From Coniferiporia sulphurascens (Eukaryota; Basidiomycota; Agaricomycetes; Hymenochaetales; Hymenochaetaceae), in the NCBI GenBank assembly GCA_002794785.1, contig NBBA01000011.1, positions 1,178,001-1,242,000 of the forward strand: a stretch of 64,000 bases of DNA. Direction: 5' to 3'. Below the pieces are notes generated by a model. The model was not told the origin of the DNA and made no database searches. It worked only from the letters and a program-made list of their open reading frames with translations. This document shows, in pieces, positions 23,957-38,307 of the stretch (position 1 is the stretch's first letter; each line of letters starts with the position of its first letter). The position numbers and the translations under genes are program-made.

Positions 23957-26604
23957 TTAACCAGACTGATCTTCCGACTTGTACAGTCTTGATGGTATAC
24001 GAGACATGATCCGAGCGCGTGAGCGAGAAAGGCTGTAGCTCATCCCGTCGAAGTTCTGTAGTGCATTAGGTACTGCGGGAGCTTCACCTGAGCACCGGTT
24101 TCCTTTGTATATGGCCCCCATCTCAGAAATGCGCAAACCCGGATGCAGAATCAGGCTTGCTGCTGGATTGATAGCTGCCATTTCTTTCCCTGCATAAAGA
24201 GCATAATCTTCATGACTTGAAGAGAGGGATTTACGCGAGGCCTACGCAAAAAGACGTAAATATTAGTAAACCGAAATGAGTAATATGTAAGGACATCCCG
24301 CTCACTGCGGCGAATACCGATTCCATTCCACATCAAATTTGTTCGGCGTCATCCCTCGACGAGTGAAAAAAGACAGCTCCAAAAGGACCTAAGGTACACG
24401 TTAAACAAGGGCGGCTGGAAACTTACTGTCAATTGGGAAAACAAGGACACAGTAAGCCACAGGAGCACCGCCAGAATTCGGTCGCGAAGAACACGAGACA
24501 TGAGCAATAGTAAAAGACCGAAAGCCCAGCAGATTGACAAATCAAATCGCCTGAATAAGCTTGCTAAAATCCAAGTGCCATTCAGCCGAGGCCAAGACAA
24601 CTGATTGATATTTTCTAGTCTTATATTCGTCAGAGACACATTGAGCTTTCGGGTTGCGCTTGATAGATCTTCAATTTCCGAGGAAAGACTCGCCATGGAC
24701 TTTGATGTCTCTTGCTGTATTTTCTGAAACAATTTGATCTGTCAGTTTTACGTGTAGATGTTTGAACGACAGGTACAAAAGCTGACATCAAGAAGAAATG
24801 CTTGATTGTAGGCTTTCGAAGTGGTTTCTTTGATGAAGATGCTCAAAGCTTTGAACTCCTAGGGTGTTCGATGAGAATGACATTGAGGGGCTCGTACTGA
24901 AGCGCATCATACCTGGCTGGTTGCTGATAGGTCACCGGCTGATTCAATCAGTTGATTAATTACTAGAGACTTAAGGCACAACGAGGGTCAGCCGGACGAA
25001 CAGAAGTAACTGTCGTGGAGAACCTCACTGTTGCGACGTCGAGAGCGGACTGCCTCTCCCGCGCTAAGCTAAAGATCTCATTGATGCCGGCGGACACCGT
25101 CGCTTCGACGGAAGAAGCTGTCAATGCGAGAGACCTCTCGTGCTTTTAGATCGCATCAAACGAAGTACTAAAGGCCATTCAGTCAAAGAATCGCTAACCT
25201 CTTCTCCGACCTTATTGAGTCTGAGAATGAGCTATTTTGGTAGCAACAAAGTCAATTCTGATTATCGACGTGGCTAATCGGGATTAATATCCTGATTACC
25301 CACCTCAGCGGAAAATCTATTGTTGCTTTCGAGTATTTTCATCCTCATCTCTTCAAAAGCCAGGTCTAGTGTCTATCATCACATCATTCAGGAACGAAGG
25401 CCACAAGGCGGATAAATCAATCACTTACCCGTATCATTCCACCCATGTCCGAAATAAATTGCGCGTTGGAATTCACCAAAGAACTCTTCACGAGGTCTAA
25501 ATCGGCAGCTGACTTCCGAAAAGCCTTGTTCAGAGAAAGGCGACCATCAGAGCTGAAGGTGCTAACAACAAATGAAAGGATGTCTACCATAACATAATCG
25601 TCCCATATTGCGAAGTGCTCATCCTGCTTCATCTCCTTTCTCGTAACGGCTCGAAGAAATTTTGAGAGATCCAGGGTGATATTGTTGTATACGGTTCTCA
25701 AAGGGTCTATCAAAGTGTTTGAACAAGTGCGGAAATGGGAAACCGAATGTAGAACCGATGCGTACCCACGTTGAAGATTCCATTCAGAGAGTTACATTTT
25801 TCCGCTGCATAGCGCACCATCAGTAACCATAAAAGAATACAAGCACCCTCAGAACCCACGAATGACAAGGATTCTGTATATATCAAACGTGCGCTGGAAA
25901 TTTTGGTGTTGGTCCAATGCGCTGTGATTGACATTTGCTCAAAGACAGCGACAAGGACGGGAATAAAAAGTGCATACATCGCGCATCTTTTGACCGCTGC
26001 CCTTGTCGAACCGGCTTCTCCGCTGCTGAACCCTTCACATTCCATAGGCGGGAAATAATCGTGACTACGATCGCAAAGCGTCAATAGAACCGCCGCTGAT
26101 AACGGATGAGCTAGTGGTTATTTCAAGTAGTTTTTGCCACGCACCTTCTTCTCTGTCTTCAGCAACTAATCTATCCTTCGCACATCGTTGCAGTAAAGTA
26201 GCAAGGCGACTTGGACAGTAGGGGCCATTTGCGGACTCTAAGCTCTCTGCAATCAACCTCACTTCAGTATGGACCCTAACCTCTATTTGTGCGGGAGCAA
26301 AATTACCAAGAGTTTCTGTCAGGGAAATGAAATTCAGATCTGAACTCTATAAGCGCGAGTCCCAATCGCCTAGGATCAGCTTCCATACACCGATGAGCGC
26401 GCGGTAAGCGCAAATACCTTCGGGTAGTAAATTTAACGCGATTTTCTGATAACTAGGAGATGAAAATGGGTCAGCAATAGCCGATGACTCTATACGGCCG
26501 GTGTCTGGACCCGAAAAGAAACCGCGCCGTGCACAAACATGCAAGACGTCAAATGTCCACAGAAAAAAGAAAAAATGCCGTATTGTGCGTCTGTGAGTTT
26601 TCAT
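23957..26604 (-). CDS. Kar5/Tht1-like nuclear fusion (karyogamy) protein
   Basis: Kar5 (budding yeast) and Tht1 (fission yeast) are ER/nuclear-envelope proteins needed for nuclear fusion after mating. The start at 26604 is followed by a hydrophobic N-terminus (RHFFFFLWTFDVLHVC), a likely signal sequence. The diagnostic cysteine motifs appear after splicing: CPSRLATLLQRCAKD, then, across an intron at about 26145-26095, AAVLLTLCDRSHDYFPPMEC. An IDPLRTVYNNITLDL-like block follows, then a long coiled-coil region (about 25700-24650) and a hydrophobic pair near the C-terminus (CWAFGLLLLLM, ILAVLLWLTVSLF). The basic Ser/Arg tail SYSLSRSRARIMSRIPSRL ends at 23957. Family assignment rests on the Cys pattern and layout. 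Several exon joins, especially the last two, are uncertain, and the stop could lie at 24151. Confidence 0.65.
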
Positions 26605-26763
26605 CGTCCGATTATGTCGAGACCAACTTGACTCTTAAGAGCCTCGATTGTTGTTCGTCTTTGTTTACATAATCACTATTTACACGTGCTTGGTTCGGTT
26701 ATGTACGCGAAGGTTGCATGACGCAAGGCCAACTCCGGCGTTGGCGAGTTCTAAAGAACAGTC
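26605..26763. promoter_or_regulatory. Short divergent promoter, Kar5-like / GST
   Basis: Only 159 bp separate the two start codons, the tightest head-to-head spacing in the window, so the core promoters must overlap or abut. TACACGTGC, containing CACGTG, occurs in it. Confidence 0.4.
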
Positions 26764-27905
26764 ATGGCCGACTCAAGTCCACCTGCAGGTAACTTGAACA
26801 CACAGTCCATTGCATCCACAATCAACGCTGATAATATAAAATGCGAATTAAGTGACAAATGCCACAGCGGATGACAAAATTGTTGTGCACCACTTGAACA
26901 ATTCACGTTCTCAAAGGATTCTTTGGCTTCTGGTACAGCATCATCCGCTCCTCCGCCTACAGCCTCCGACGCTTCTAAAAGTGATGTATCATAGGAAGAG
27001 CTTGGACTTCCTTACGAAATTAAGCACTACACTCGCACAGAAAATCGGACCGCACCGGAGGAAATGAAAAGCGTCCATCCACTTGGACTGTCGCCTGTTG
27101 CAACGATAGGGGATACTACAATCGCGGAGAGTGGCGCTATAATCGGTGAGCATATACTTCCCCTTAAACTCGCAAGGTAAATAATGTGTTGTGTCGAAGA
27201 ATACATTATAAATAGATATGGAGGAGAAAAGGATAAGCCGACCGAGGAGGGATACCTCGACAATCTTTATTGTGTGTGTTTCTCCTTATTCAAAGTATAT
27301 ATTCTCATTATTTGTTCAGTTGGTCACTATTCCGAGGGATCTCTAATGCCGCTTCTCGTTAACAAGCTCATATTTACTATGGTCCCACAAAGAGTTCCCT
27401 TTTTCATTCGACCTATTGCAAATATGATTTTTGGAGTCCTCCTGAAGACTATGGTTGACCCAAGGTTGAACGATCACACGAAATATGTGGGTATTTCTCG
27501 ACACCTCTCACTCCTTCGAAGTTTGCAATACTGTACATTGTCCGTTAATCGATTTTTCAGATCGAGGCACACCTCTCTAAGTCGCAGACTGGATGGTTTG
27601 CGAATGGCGAACATCCCACTTCTGCAGATTACATGATGGTTTTCCCCTTGGAGGGTATTCAGACTCGTCTACCTCAGCCTGGGTCAAAAATCGAAAAATA
27701 TCTTAAGAAAGTTCACGAGCGGTAAGTATATTAAAATGCTCACGGAATAGTGCACATTTTTCTGATTATTCTCCCCTCCGAAGACCCGCTTACAAACGGG
27801 TAAGTCCTCTACAGCTCCCACATCGCTTATTTATCTTGGAAATTTGTTGAAACTCTTACGATCATTCAGGCACTGGAGAGAGGTGGCGAGTTCAGCCTTG
27901 CCTAA
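26764..27905 (+). CDS. Glutathione S-transferase (fungal Gtt1/Ure2-related)
   Basis: Conjugates glutathione to electrophiles or acts as a peroxidase; probably cytosolic. Eight exons (26764-26788, 26868-26932, 26995-27145, 27200-27271, 27320-27486, 27561-27721, 27784-27799, 27870-27905) join in phase to 230 residues, a normal GST length. The thioredoxin-fold domain has VVHHLNNSRSQRILWLLEE, with the Ser of NSRSQR in the usual catalytic/GSH-activating position. HPLGLSPVATIGDTTIAESG follows, holding the cis-Pro and the ES motif that contacts the glutathione gamma-glutamyl group. The helical domain has EYIINRYGG, FGHYSEGSLMPLLV and TSADYMMVFPLEG, the buried-Asp N-capping motif. The tail is RPAYKRALERGGEF. 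All key positions look intact. Substrate is unknown. Confidence 0.92.
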
Positions 27906-30900
27906 TTGCCTGCAAATCGATCTTGTCCGGGCCGTGCCGAGTTAATTATGCTGTATTATGTGTAACTACTACCAGTAGACAGTATCGATTATCAGAAACA
28001 ATCTTGAGCATAGCTCCTCCAAGACAGGCCGGTCTGCTCCCTATTTTGACAGTGTTGATCAATTATCAATTGCCGGGCTCCGCTGCATCGTCATTGTTCA
28101 TTTTAGTCTCAATCCTATTTTCCATATCCTAGAAAGGCGACGGCGAATAAGCGCTCTGGCGTTCCGAGTCCGATCATCCCGGTATATGAACGTGGCAATA
28201 AAAAATTGGAGGGTCTGTATTATGTCGGGAAGCGCACTGCCAAGTCTTAGACCCCTTAGTCCTCAAGCGGGTGTGCCGCGCCTACAGTAGTAAATTTCTC
28301 ATTCAGGAAGCTGAGAATTATTTTTAAGCGCCGTATCAATCTCTCCAGCCTGTCAAATACGGTATGTGTCTCCGCTTTTAATATGGATGTCCCTGAGACT
28401 TATGCTTCCCGTTTGCCGATAATGAAGATTTACGTGAATCTTCCGGTCTTGTTAATCCTCCGTTTTAGGAGGACTTTGCTGTTTATCTGACACACATCGG
28501 ATTGTAAATTCAGCTGCGGAGTGATATAGTACTGATTCCTGTAGTTATATCTAGTTGACGCCTCCGACTTTACTCAAAATGCTCGATGTGTCCGGAGGGA
28601 AACGACCTGCTCTAAATGTGTTCATTTAAAAAAAAAGACAGACCTAAACGAATGTCGCGGCGATGGCCTCTCTGGGAACAAGGGCAGGGGACAAATGATG
28701 GAGTAGGGAGTACGTTATACTTTGTTTACAGACATTCAATGTTTCGGGACGGGAGGGCGAATAGCCCGTAGCCCCCCACATCGTAATTCTATTCGCATGA
28801 TTTTGGAAGCCTCACGGATCATCTTCCCCAACTACATGCGCATACGACTACCATTTTCACGCTATAGATTTGCACTGCTGCGCGATTATTAGGGACCGCC
28901 CCGAGATGTTAAATCTGCCTGCTTCCTGAAATTGACGCTTAAGTGGAAAGAGAACAACGTGGGCACTGCCACTGATGCAGCGGCCCTTCTTCGCTGATCG
29001 TCGAGCTCGGATCAATTGCTTATTAAGCATGAACGGAAATCATGGTTACAGGAATTCATGCTCAAACTTCCGAATGGGTACGTACATACTAGGAGAACCT
29101 TCCGATACGTTTCAAGACGGGAACGGAATGGAATGAATTATTGGATCGAAAACTGGGCTTCCGAGGAAAGAGAGCGTAGGGTTCTGGTTTGGGACTTCAA
29201 TGGACTGACGGCGTGCCTGGGCTTCGTACAGACTGAGGGAAAATCCATGGTCAGTAGCTTCCAAGCGGGTTGCCATGCGATTCAGTATGGCAAAATTGAT
29301 GCCCCCCTCGTAGAGAGACATGAGTGAACAGCCATATAATACTATGCCATCTCGGGACACGTTCACGGACTTGATAAAATAGCGTGATGGCACTTCACCT
29401 TCTAGGTTTTTCGCTAGACTCACCAGGCCAACTGTCGTGGCCTGTTCGTGATATGCATCACCGGGGGGCCCCACAAGGAGCGGGCTATCCGGCCGATTGA
29501 GTAGGCCAGCTATTGCCTCCCCGAGCAGGTGGAATTCGGAGTGTCCTAGCCATCAAGGATGATTAAGAAGATTGATTCACTCCGTGCGAGCGCTGTACAG
29601 TAATATGCCGCTGCTACAGTTCGGGCACGCCACGCTCCTTTTCTCGAAATTCGATTGATATCTGGAAGCAGGGTACCGACCGGAATGAGTTTCGAGTTTC
29701 ATAATATTTAAAAAAAAATTAAAAGATCTTCAAGTGCCTCGTTGTGATTAACATTGAAGGGACACTGCAGAGCTGATTTCGCGGCGTTGTTGTCTCAATG
29801 CCGGATTAGTTCCCAATATGGAATTTATTTTTGGAATATTGGAAATCAAGGCCCAAGCACGGCTGGTACCGCAACTTGGTGTTTCCCGGGGATAGGTTGT
29901 TTTCTCGCTGTTCAGTCTGTTGGCAACGCGCCTATCGAGCGACGCTTTGTCCGAGATTTCGATGCGTCTGTGAACGAACTCACGCGTGGGAATGATGGGA
30001 CTTTCGGTGGCTTTAAGGGTCAGCCATCACGTTGTAACTGTTTGTGTGACATGTTGATCCGGCAGTGCAGTTTCGACGGAGCACACGACTCTCGCCGTGA
30101 CCGTCTCCAGCTGCACTGGACCTCTTCAACCTCCGCTGATGCTGCATATTATTGCTCGTCGTCCCAGACTGTCCCCCCGCGGCCAGAGGTTTGGCTGCTC
30201 AAGCCTGTATAGCTAGGCGTCGAGGCACCTCTTGAAAGGGGGGTAGTATTATCTCCAACACTGCCCATTCCAGGTCCATATAGCAAATTTGACACCCACC
30301 TCAAGGGGTCAAACCCCATGCGATGCGATCAATACCAGGCTGCACAGCCGATGGTAGCTGCTGCCTGGATAAGGTCAGCTAGCTACCCAGGCTATTACCG
30401 AAATACCACTTGTGGCGCGGTCCCTGGCGTTTTTATCATGTCTGAAGGACATGCATTTGCTCCCTGAAAGCATATCGCGTTTCTTCGCAACCCCTCGCTG
30501 ATCGTCGCGTGCGTCCTTTCTTCTCCTAACTATAGTTCGCCGTAACACTCTGCCCCATCGCATCATCGTCAGGCAGCTATCGAGCCGCTCCTTTCCCACC
30601 AAAGCCGGCCGGGTCAACAGGCAGATGTGTCTGTATAGGCCACGGACGCTTCCTCCGCCTACCTTACTCCCGGCTTTCATAGCCTCCTCTTGAGCGCCAA
30701 CAGCACTGTCATCACGACGGCGCTCAAGATTCGGTGTACATTGTACTTCTCGTTGCTCTGCACAGCTCCGACTTTATCACACCACAACACACCTCGACTT
30801 ACTTCCATTGAAAAGGACGCGATTAGCCTCTTAGTCGGTTCCTCAGAAGCAAGCGACCAAGCCCGAGTTCGAGCGAAGACGCGCACTCTCGCACGAAATT

Positions 30901-31125
30901 CGTCATTGACGTCTCTCACTCGCTCCTACATCCCTTGTCTCGCGGACTTGCCCTTCATAGCTTACAGCCACTTTAGTCGCCCGTTTGGCACACACAGTCT
31001 TTTACTCAGCACAAAGACCTCACTTGGTCCAAGCATAACCCTGAGCGCCCTCCCGTTGCTTGCATCGTTTATCTCGCTTCATAACTCGGCGAAAAACACT
31101 TGTTTCAAATACGCACCCTATTACG
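27906..31125. other. 3.2-kb gene-poor region with one decayed-looking frame
   Basis: No complete gene is recognisable. Base composition is more mixed than in the neighbouring genes. A minus-strand open frame at 29112-29520 is listed separately. Plus-strand 29754-30212 is open for 152 codons but has no recognisable domain. The last 400 bp hold the probable promoter and 5' leader of the 31126 gene, which are CT-rich. Confidence 0.35.
29112..29520 (-). pseudogene. Possible remnant of a basidiomycete kinase-like gene
   Basis: The minus strand stays open for about 135 codons without a good start, beginning near LGEAIAGLLNRPDSPLL and passing through VSLAKNLEGEVPSRYFIKSV and SRDGIVLYG. This loosely resembles the linker that precedes the glycine-rich loop in the tyrosine-kinase-like proteins expanded in Agaricomycetes, but no VAIK lysine or HRD/DFG motif follows. 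It could be chance or an unrelated relic. The similarity is from memory and weak. Confidence 0.22.
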
Positions 31126-32560
31126 ATGGCCAATCCTAATCAAGTATCATACACGAACTCTTGGGACGACCCGCGAGGTCAGCATGCGCTACAGTCTCCT
31201 TTCCAGCAACGGAGGCTTTCGGAAACTGTAATGTCTTCGGCCCACCAGTACGCTGGACACTCGTCGCAGGTTTGTCTGTTTTTTTGGGTCCTTTACGCTG
31301 CTTATCTGACGTGATTTACAGCGTGTCCCCCGGATTGGCCCGGTTCGTACGACCTTGAATGAATTTCAAATTCCTTCAAGATCATCTGTGTCGAGCCTTA
31401 GCGGTGCAATGGGCACAGCCTCCACATCACAACGACTGAGTCTCTCATCGGAGCAGTCCTCGGACTCGTCCCCATCTAGTGAGGCCTCGAATCATTCAAA
31501 TCAGCACCGGGACCTACAGATGCAGTGGGTAGAGATGGGGTTACAGGGTTCAAGCAGTCCGGCTTCACACTCGGCGCATCCGCAAGATTTAATAGCACCA
31601 GGGCATCCGGTTGGCCTTCTGAGCTTTGAAAATCTCGACGTCAACCCCCTGCACTCTCCCTACACTCCTCCCACGTCCATTTCAGATCTACCGGGCACAC
31701 AACCTCCGTATATCATGACCCACGCGCCGTATGGACAATCCAATGGACGTTACGGATTCTCTCAGAGGTCTTCGCCGACAAATGGACTGGCTCATTCCTC
31801 GCTGTCCAACCCTCTGTTGCCGCACTCTGCCCCTCCTATTAATGCCGGTAACAGGGCTAGCGGTTTCCCTCCCAGTGTTGGCATGTCCATGCATAACACA
31901 CACTCTCCACCGGCCGTTTTTTCCACACCGACCGACGAGACAGAAAAGCTAAAGCGGTTCGTACATGAACTGCAAGCACATAATCAAGAATTAGTTTCCC
32001 GTGTTGACCAGCTGCAGGGAGAGCTGGCTGCATCTCGATTCGCCCAGGCAAGCAGTATGACATCCCCGTCGGATTCTGCAACGGGCCAAAACGGTTTTGC
32101 ACTCCCTACTATTCCTAATATGGCGCAGCATGGCCAGAACCAAAACGCCGCTCAGTTGGACGCCTCGTGGAGGCGGCGCACCGACGCTCGTGTACGCAAG
32201 TTTTGCGCGCCGAACCGCGCGGGGAATGCCCTGTGCGCATGGCACGACACGCGGCGCGAGCGGCGTGCATATCCACCTCGCATGGCGCCGGAAGGCACGC
32301 TTAACTGTGGTTGCACCGTCGCTGAGGCGCTCTTCGAAGAGAGCCTTGCTCGCCACGGCGTCGGGAGCTACCTTCCTGGAGATAGCGTGCGTATGGATCC
32401 GGCGCTGCGCAATCCACTCCTCCGTTTACTGGAGACTCGTTACGGATACCGCGACGGCGACTTTGAGCGAAACCCACAGACAAACGCTTGGGTCGAAGGC
32501 GAGGGACCCGAGCGCTGGGAAGCCGAGCTTCAGCGTCATGGCGGCAGATGCCACCGTTGA
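31126..32560 (+). CDS. Orphan basidiomycete protein: disordered N-terminus, coiled coil, conserved Cys/His C-terminus
   Basis: No named family. Two exons (31126-31269 and 31322-32560) join in phase to 460 residues. Residues 1 to about 260 are Ser/Pro/Gln/Asn-rich and probably disordered. A short coiled coil follows (TEKLKRFVHELQAHNQELVS, about 275-305), and then the only well-ordered part, about 340-450: RKFCAPNRAGNALCAWHDTR, APEGTLNCGCTVAEALFEES, GVGSYLPGDSVRMDPALRNP and LLETRYGYRDGDFERNP. I believe this C-terminal block recurs in other Agaricomycete proteins. The C, C, H and CGC residues could bind a metal, and the flanking Arg-rich stretch could contact nucleic acid; both are inference. 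It ends GGRCHR. A transcriptional or RNA regulator is one guess, not supported further. Confidence 0.75.
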
Positions 32561-34066
32561 TTGCTAGGCACCATGTTCTCGGTCGATGGAGTTTCATCGT
32601 CTGGCAATACCCGCCGCGGTAATACGCAATGACTTCCAATCTTTCGTTCTCTTACTTTAACGCATCAACACCGCATTTTCTCCTTAGACCCTTCATCAGT
32701 ATATATTTATTTCCTTTTTTGATTTTTCAGACGTCAATTCTGAACACACTTCTACAACCTCTTTCTTTATTGCCTCGTACTTACTTCGCACATCCTTATC
32801 TACCTCATACATACCTGCTGTATTCGCTCGTTTTGCTTTTTTCATTTCATATCCTCCACACCATTGTCTCGTTAGCCGATCACGCCTCCTTTGCTATCTA
32901 TAACACGCCTCTACTTTACGCATCTGTAGACCTAATCTTTGGAAACATGCAAATGAATCTCCTATGATCACCATTATTGCGTAGTTTGCAAACGGAGGAT
33001 ACATTCCGCAACAGCGCTCAAGGAGTGGAGACATCAGATGGCAGCCACAAGAGCGTGAGTTTGTTTTACGACACGGCTGGGCCAGGGGCGCGCCAAGGTT
33101 CAAAGCCAACACAACCAACACCGAAGCATCAAAGGAGGTGCTGGCCGGAGTCTAATTAAGCGAGAGAAGATATCAAATACTATGAGCGTCGTGAAACATG
33201 GACAAACGCGCACTGGTTCAGGAAGGCTTCCACGGCCTACGGCGTGCGATGAGTGGACATTCCCCCTTACCGACATCAGTCAGTCTTAATCGGAGTCTTT
33301 GTTACGGACCACCATGGCTTTCCTTCTGGCAGTTCAGCGCTGGGGAGGACGTGAGTGATCGAAGACAGTTCAGGGAGTGCGGACATCGGACGGCGGAGAT
33401 GGCAACAGGTTTCACGGAAGAGAGGAAGTCCGAAAGTTAGAAAACAATATCACAATGAAGAGATGTGCCTACTTTTTGGAAGGAAGAATAGTATCCCCTG
33501 TCGAATGGTCGAAAGAGGTTATACGAGTGATCTCTACGGCAGGACGGTTTTGGCAGCTGGTGCGAGGGAATAGGAAGAAAGTCAGTGACTTTTTTTAACC
33601 CCATAAGCGAGACGGTAAATTGGTGTATATTGAGAATAATGAAGGCTTTGTACTACAACTGAGATGCACGCATATCCGTACTGGCACTATAACAAAAGCA
33701 TGACAAGCTTACACTTTGAGTATCCGTGGAATGGGGAAGCAGTGAACCTCGGGACTTCTGTCCTTGTCGTTTTTAATTTCGCAACTGTGTTGAAGGATCT
33801 CCAGAATCTGGCACTTTCCCCCCTTCTGACTTTTTGTTTCGTCCTTTTTCGAAGGGTTTTGATTATTCTGCGAGTCCTCGCTCATCGTGAGATGGATTAA
33901 TGAAGGAAAAAATGTATGTCCGGATTAGCCAATCACGTCAATTTACACGCCTGGGATCGGGATATGCCGCAAAAAGGTCACAAACGAAAAGTCAGTCGAG
34001 CATCTCATTCCCCCCCACCCACCATCTCCCCCTCCCTCCATCCGTCTGTCCTCGTAAATTTCAAAA
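32561..34066. other. Intergenic region upstream of SAH1
   Basis: 1.5 kb with no supported gene. 32640-32900 is strongly pyrimidine-rich and contains only weakly coding frames. The 60 bp before the SAH1 ATG are CT-rich (CCCCCCACCCACCATCTCCC region), a common feature of highly expressed basidiomycete promoters. Confidence 0.4.
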
Positions 34067-35888
<1,822 letters not shown>

Positions 35889-37830
35889 GCGTGTCGCGTT
35901 ACTCTCCGTCCGGGCCTCAACGTGCCTGGCGGGGCAACGCTCCTGTGTATCTATTAGTGTGCCGTCTCATACCGCCGTGGGTGGAAGTGTGAATGGCTGA
36001 GGGTAATCAACACCCTCTTGTATTTGTCGTCGTTGTATTGGTTTGATTTAGGGGTCTCAACGCCCTCCTGTGCCCGTGGTTGGGGACAGGCGTGGACTTC
36101 TGCAGAGCTCTCCGGCTTGGTCCGGTGTGGCTCGAGGGCTTCAACATCCTTGTGTAGATTAGATCCACGGTCGCGGTGGGAAGCATACGAAAAAACAGAT
36201 ACCATGTAGCAATCATTCGTTTGGACATGTCATGAAGGAATAAAGCAGTTAATTCGCTTAGACTTGCTTAGACTCGGTGATCGAGTGTTCAGGATTTTAC
36301 AGGGTCCAAAGTTTGTTGAGTTTTGTGCGTCACTTCCTTGTTCGTCGATCCTCAGGCCACCTCAGTTGAGCCGTCTAGATCAGGTCCGGACCTGGTGTGG
36401 TCTCAGATAATTGATTAATCGCGTTCAATTCCGGCGAATGCATAGCCAAAGCAACTGGTGCACTCGACCACATAGTTGTGTTCAGATGCACCGTGCACAT
36501 GAGCTCAACATCGTCCGCGCAGGGGCTCAAACATGAGATGAATCATTTGTTCAATGTTGAGTTTTTTTTCGGGGGGCAAGATCAGGGTAAGTTCGGAACC
36601 GGCGGGTGCAAGGGCGGGCAGACCGCAGATCCCGGATGAATGAGGTCTATCATCGCAGTATGTGCTATATAATCAGAGCTCGGAGGTCCGACAATCCGCT
36701 ACTGAGACCGGGTGCTCTGCTGTATAGTCCAGCGTCATAGCAGCGATCCCTCGTTCCTGAGGGTCGAAATAACCGCGCCGCTAAACCCCCGATCGAGTCA
36801 GTCAAGATCACTCCCATCGCGGGGAGGCTGTGTCAATGCGTCGGCGCTGATAACTCCCGTCTACCCCTTCAAAATAAAAAAAGATTCTTAGAAGGCCATT
36901 GTGAGTTGAGACCTCTGGAGAGTAATTATGGTGTCGCGGCGCCCATTAAGTTACGGTTTTGTCTCTGTTCAGCGGCCCATGCGTGTCTGGAGAGCGGGAC
37001 AACCTGGTAGTGAGCTGCTAAATTGCTTTCGGGGTATTTTTCTCGAGCCCAGTTGCTGCCTCAGTCCAGGTATATCCGATAGATTGTGAGAGCAAATTCA
37101 GTTTGCAAAATTGACCGGAGCTGCTCGCCAATATCAAACATAAGGGAAACTCGGTGAGCCTAAACGAGAGGACCGTCGATCGTGGCGGCTAATAGAGCCG
37201 AGAAATTAGCTCAAATGAGGTCGCACTACATTCGCGAGCATGTACAAGATTCAGGGACGTAGACCCCTTCGTGTGAGCCCAGACTTCAGCGCTGTAGAGA
37301 AGAACGATTGGGTTGCCATAGGTCGTAGGCATTGAGATAATAGCTCCAAAATAATGTTTGAAATGCAGGTGGTAAACATTGCGGCGCATACATGAGCAGG
37401 AGGTTAGGGTTTAGTACCTTTTCTACAAACTCTTTTCTATGCATAGGACTTTACACGTACAGTATTGTCCTATACCTGGCGTTTCAAACCAAAACAGCAA
37501 ATTGCTACCGGAACATCTCCCGTGTGAAATAGGGGAGGGTGATTTGGCAACACCCGAAAATATACTTTCAGCGACACAGCGTATTTTAGTAGACTGTAAC
37601 TCACCTTTCTATTTCAGCGCGAGACCCTTCAATTGGGGTGCGCTAATTTTCGCAAGTAACAGACCGGCACGGTACAGTCGCTCGAGGAGCCACATCACTT
37701 TTTCGAGATTTAGCATATTTATAATAAACGTTTTCCGATGACTTTTTTGGCAGGAGGAGGGGGAGAGGGTCAACAAAATCTCTACCTCCCGTCCAGTCTG
37801 GCGTTATGTTGCGATAGCAGTTGTGTGTGT

Positions 37831-37978
37831 CTGTAAGAAATAATGCTCAGTCCACAAATATAAGAATGGACTCATTTATTCAAAACCATCTGTAAGAAAC
37901 AGTGCTACTCTTATTCAGATATAAATATAAAGAGACCATAAAGTGCTCACCTCAGTTCACAAATAAAAGAATGGGTTG
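37831..37978. repeat. Imperfect direct repeats, A/T-rich
   Basis: CTGTAAGAAA occurs at 37831-37840 and 37890-37899. A 25-bp element beginning CTCAGTCCACAAATA (37846-37870) recurs as CTCAGTTCACAAATA (37951-37975) with about 22 identities. No terminal inverted repeats or coding capacity, so probably local slippage or a very old insertion. Confidence 0.4.
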
Positions 37979-38286
37979 AGGGGCACGAAGATTTACATCG
38001 GACTATATGCGCTATCCGAAACAGGAATGCGCTTACTACTCCGTTTACAAACTACCGCATTCGGACGTTATGTCGTGTAACCCAACAATGTCAGCGCCGC
38101 TTCCACACCAGTATCATCATGTTTTTCAAGTTGACTCGGAAGTTCTGTTCGACTCCTTGAATTCCAAACTCAGTTGACTTAAGGAAGAAAAGTCCTGCGT
38201 ATCGAGTTCAGGGCGTCCGAGAATTGAGATATGTTTACGACTTCAGCTTTTTGATGGTCGAGGCTATCAGGGCGCTTACAGGATAT

Positions 38287-38307
38287 CACGTGGTCTCAAA
38301 TCACGTG
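38287..38307. promoter_or_regulatory. Twin CACGTG E-boxes upstream of the MePCE gene
   Basis: ATCACGTGG at 38285-38293 and ATCACGTGC at 38300-38308 place two identical CACGTG palindromes 15 bp apart, about 135-155 bp before the start codon. CACGTG is a target of bHLH factors (Pho4/Cbf1/Sre1 type) in fungi. Spacing and position suggest a functional site; the factor is unknown. Confidence 0.45.

Noticed and set aside
29754..30212. 152-codon plus-strand frame in the gene-poor region.
   Set aside because: No recognisable domain, start context or splice partners.
32629..32967. Plus-strand frame rich in Phe/Leu/Ser that looks like a membrane protein.
   Set aside because: Encoded by a pyrimidine-rich stretch, which produces Phe/Leu/Ser codons by composition alone.
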